From: Candidatus Gastranaerophilales bacterium
Lineage (GTDB): Bacteria > Cyanobacteriota > Vampirovibrionia > Gastranaerophilales > Gastranaerophilaceae
Reading direction: 5' to 3'
DNA: 64,000 nt
Assembly: GCA_944324425.1 (NCBI GenBank)
Contig: CALUWE010000001.1
Location: 1 to 64,000, forward strand
The translations under genes and the position numbers were made by a program. This document shows positions 61,811 to 64,000 of this stretch, in pieces. How positions within the stretch are numbered: position 1 is the first letter of the stretch; the number at the start of each line of letters is the position of its first letter. The notes under the pieces are model-generated. The model was not told the origin of the DNA. It worked only from the letters and a program-made list of their open reading frames with translations, and did no database searches.

Positions 61811-63716
61811 TCCTTGCGATAATAATATCCTTATCAAGCCTTATAAAAGAAACTTTATACATTTTTGAAATTTCAATCAAGAAATCGGGCAAAATGTTAT
61901 ATTCAACTTTAAGATAAATATTTTTCTTATTATTATTTTTAATTAAGCTTATAAGCTCATCTTTATTTTGCGGCAAAGGGTATACGGTCAATTCATCAGG
62001 TTTTAAGCCCTTGTAAACAAATGGGAGCATCTCTTTTGAGTGAGGAATTATAAGAACGGAAGATTCATTTTTATCTTCAAGATAAAAAGAAACTATATTA
62101 TCAAAGTTTAAAAGTCTTGCTCTTTCTCTTTTGATATAGTCGTTCGGGGCAAAATATGAAATTAAAACCAAAATAAAAAGGATTATCTGTATTTTTTTAT
62201 TTTTAAATAAAGAGGGGATTAAAAACAGAGAAATTAAAAAGAAAGGCAAAATTGAAACAAAATAAAAATCTTTTGTAAGAGGCCTTATATAAGAAAACAA
62301 AAAGGTTGAAACAAACATTGAAACAATTAAATATATTGAATAATTGTATATTTTCAGATTTTCATTATTTATAAATTTTTCTTTCAGTTTGGGACAAAGA
62401 ATAAAAATTAAAGCAAAGAGAATAATAAAAATTGAAAACTTGCCTGTAAATTTTTGAACCACATCAAGGTAAAAGTTGAAATCGGGAAAATTAAAATCGT
62501 TAAAATTTTTATTAAACAGGCTTTTTTTGAGCCCCGTTATCAAAAGATAAGGCAATAATGTTAAAAAAGAAAGAAAATTAACCGCTAAAAATTTTATTTT
62601 ATCTTTCCCGCAAAGAAAAATTTCACCCGAAATAAAGTTTGAAAAAAGAACAAAAGCCATATAAAAATGGCAATTAAAAGCTAAAATTGAAATTAAGAAA
62701 TATAGTATAAAATTTTTATTTGAAGGTTTATCTAAAAGTTTAAATAAATAAATTGCAAGCAAAAGCCCCAAAAATATGCATAAAGAATAACATCTTGCTT
62801 CTTTTGCGGTTATTAAAGAATAAAGGTTTATAGAAAATATAAAAGCAGCTAAAAGCCCGAATTTTGATTTATTTAAAAATAAATAAATCAAAGGTATTGA
62901 ACAAACGGAAAATATCAAGGGTAAAAACCTTGCCGTAATTGGCTCAATTCCAAAACAAGCAGTCCAAATTTTAGATAAAATAAAATATAATGGGGGGTTT
63001 CCGGGGTCAATAAATGTATTTAAAAAAGACGCATCAAATCTTCCTGCCATAAAAACGGTGTAGAGTTCATCGCTCCAAAAATTCGGGCTTAAATCAGAAA
63101 GTCTTAAAATAAGCCCCAAGAAAATTATTCCCCATAAAATTGCACTATTTTTAAACAAATTAAAATTAAAATTTAAAATAAATAAAATTAAACAAATAAT
63201 CGGTAAAATAAAATAAAAAGGGTTATAAAAAATTGAAAGAAAATTTATGAAAAAATTATGCAAAATGCCCTTATCTGTTATAAATTTTGAATTTTTTGAA
63301 TATTTAACATTTTTTGGAAGTTCAAAATTGCCTATATTGTCTTTTTTAAAATTTTTAATTTCGGATTTTGAAAAATAAAAAAACTTGTCTCCGACAGAAA
63401 TAACCATTTTTTCAATTTCATTATTTGAAAAAGAAATTTCAAAGACAGGAAAATTATTTACTTCATAGCAATCAAAATCATTAAATTGAAAATTGGGTGA
63501 AGCCTTTATTTCCGTGCCGTTTATAAAAACTTTCGTATCTTGTTTGGTTTCAATGTTAATTCTTACATCCGAATTAATTCCGCCAAATAAGGGAATGGAA
63601 AAATCGCTTGCATGAAAAACAAATGAAAATAAAAAAGAAAAAACAGCGATTACCGCAATAAAGAAGAGAATGATGTTTTTTACGACATTATTTTGAAAAA
63701 CGGATTTTAAAAACAT
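61791..63716 (-). CDS. GT39-type membrane glycosyltransferase
   Basis: 641 residues from the ATG at 63716, preceded by GAGG; a TTG 15 bases upstream is less likely. After an N-terminal membrane helix comes a ~120-residue periplasmic-like beta domain (GINSDVRINIETKQDTKVFING...). About 10-12 membrane helices follow in the GT39 (ArnT/dolichol-phosphate-mannose mannosyltransferase) layout, with WSDELYT (catalytic Asp-Glu) and GNPPLYFI. Uses a polyprenyl-phosphate sugar made by the upstream GT2 gene (29-bp overlap) to modify a surface glycan, lipid or protein. Substrate unknown. Ends 16 bp before the uracil-DNA glycosylase start. Confidence 0.85.
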   Translation of the reverse strand: MFLKSVFQNNVVKNIILFFIAVIAVFSFLFSFVFHASDFSIPLFGGINSDVRINIETKQDTKVFINGTEIKASPNFQFNDFDCYEVNNFPVFEISFSNNEIEKMVISVGDKFFYFSKSEIKNFKKDNIGNFELPKNVKYSKNSKFITDKGILHNFFINFLSIFYNPFYFILPIICLILFILNFNFNLFKNSAILWGIIFLGLILRLSDLSPNFWSDELYTVFMAGRFDASFLNTFIDPGNPPLYFILSKIWTACFGIEPITARFLPLIFSVCSIPLIYLFLNKSKFGLLAAFIFSINLYSLITAKEARCYSLCIFLGLLLAIYLFKLLDKPSNKNFILYFLISILAFNCHFYMAFVLFSNFISGEIFLCGKDKIKFLAVNFLSFLTLLPYLLITGLKKSLFNKNFNDFNFPDFNFYLDVVQKFTGKFSIFIILFALIFILCPKLKEKFINNENLKIYNYSIYLIVSMFVSTFLFSYIRPLTKDFYFVSILPFFLISLFLIPSLFKNKKIQIILFILVLISYFAPNDYIKRERARLLNFDNIVSFYLEDKNESSVLIIPHSKEMLPFVYKGLKPDELTVYPLPQNKDELISLIKNNNKKNIYLKVEYNILPDFLIEISKMYKVSFIRLDKDIIIARIVKNKQ

Positions 63717-64000
63717 TTTTAGCTGCCTCAAAGAATATATCTTTGCTCATTTTTGATTCGCCAAGTTTTCTGTCAGGGAAAATTATCGGAAATTCAATGT
63801 ACTTAAAGCCTTTTTTGTAAGCTTTATATTTTAATTCAATTTGAAAAGAATATCCTTTTGAAATTATATCATCAAGACCGATTGCTTCTATAACTTCTTT
63901 TTTCCAACCGTTAAAGCCGCCGGTTAAATCATTAATCGGGCACCACAAAACAATTTTTGAATATAATGAACCCATTTTTGAAATTAAATTTCTTGCCATA
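63688..64000 (-). CDS. Polyprenyl-phosphate glycosyltransferase (GT2), C-terminal part
   Basis: Partial; the 5' end lies beyond position 64000. About 103 residues of the C-terminal catalytic half are visible: CPINDLTGGFNGWKKEVIEAIGLDDI, GYSFQIELKYKAYKKGFKYIEFPIIF and DRKLGESKMSKDIFFEA. This is the pattern of dolichol/polyprenol-phosphate mannose (or glucose) synthases. It would supply the lipid-linked sugar used by the adjacent GT39 enzyme. Overlaps the next gene by 29 bp. Confidence 0.88.
   Translation of the reverse strand, partial: MARNLISKMGSLYSKIVLWCPINDLTGGFNGWKKEVIEAIGLDDIISKGYSFQIELKYKAYKKGFKYIEFPIIFPDRKLGESKMSKDIFFEAAKNVFKIRFSK

Overview
This is an AT-rich, densely packed bacterial chromosome segment using the standard code (TGA is a normal stop). 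The cell is almost certainly a diderm that makes diaminopimelate-type peptidoglycan. It carries dapF, the murF-mraY-murD-ftsW-murG cluster, a soluble-lytic-transglycosylase-like enzyme and an S-layer-homology protein. It also has a two-partner secretion pair, a giant adhesin plus its outer-membrane transporter. Rubredoxin, an ADP-forming acyl-CoA synthetase, ATP-type PEP carboxykinase and radical SAM chemistry suggest an anaerobic or fermentative life. SLH domains with TPS secretion, low GC and lineage-type small secreted proteins fit a non-photosynthetic Cyanobacteria relative (Vampirovibrionia/Melainabacteria, Gastranaerophilales-like). That placement is inference; no rRNA lies in the window.

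Layout. 1-5000: the tail of a PKAEP-repeat protein, a nitrilase-family amidase, a lipoprotein, the rpsF-ssb-rpsR operon, and DUF4127-dapF. 5078-12159: the peptidoglycan precursor operon murF-mraY-murD-ftsW-murG-folC. 12433-15712: a Cys-rich small protein, a short radical SAM protein and an NDP-forming acyl-CoA synthetase. 15769-16212: a long SRP RNA and a 53-residue rubredoxin, both on the minus strand. 16267-21174: ahcY and a metal P-type ATPase, divergent from pckA. 21250-28287: a Ski2-like helicase, a small membrane protein, an SDR, HU, a PadR-like regulator and a lytic transglycosylase. 28284-32206: a TPR protein, a DUF4145-like protein, NfeD plus flotillin with a zinc ribbon, and a tandem MazE/AbrB-fold protein. 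32373-33953: two tiny genes, then rimM-trmD. 33942-53802: a flippase, the 5387-residue TpsA-type adhesin and the divergent TpsB transporter. 53809-58809: an SDR, tRNA-Gly, an XRE regulator, two TPR-like proteins, an aminotransferase with its Lrp/AsnC regulator, and infC. 58947-64000: an SLH protein, a PDZ protein, family-4 uracil-DNA glycosylase, a GT39 glycosyltransferase, and the C-terminal part of a polyprenyl-phosphate glycosyltransferase.

Most striking observation: the giant filamentous-haemagglutinin-like adhesin (35419-51582) ends in a recognisable PilZ domain with both c-di-GMP-binding motifs (RxxxR, DxSxxG). PilZ normally works in the cytoplasm. A PilZ domain at the last-exported end of an N-to-C secreted adhesin suggests a c-di-GMP-dependent brake or anchor on adhesin export, a design I do not know from the literature.

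Other notable points: infC has no canonical start and most likely begins at ATC; the SRP RNA has an Alu-type long form; several genes have a TATAAT box 6-8 nt before the ATG with no Shine-Dalgarno (probable leaderless mRNAs); and a promoter with an inverted-repeat operator lies between a tandem MazE-fold gene and two micro-genes.
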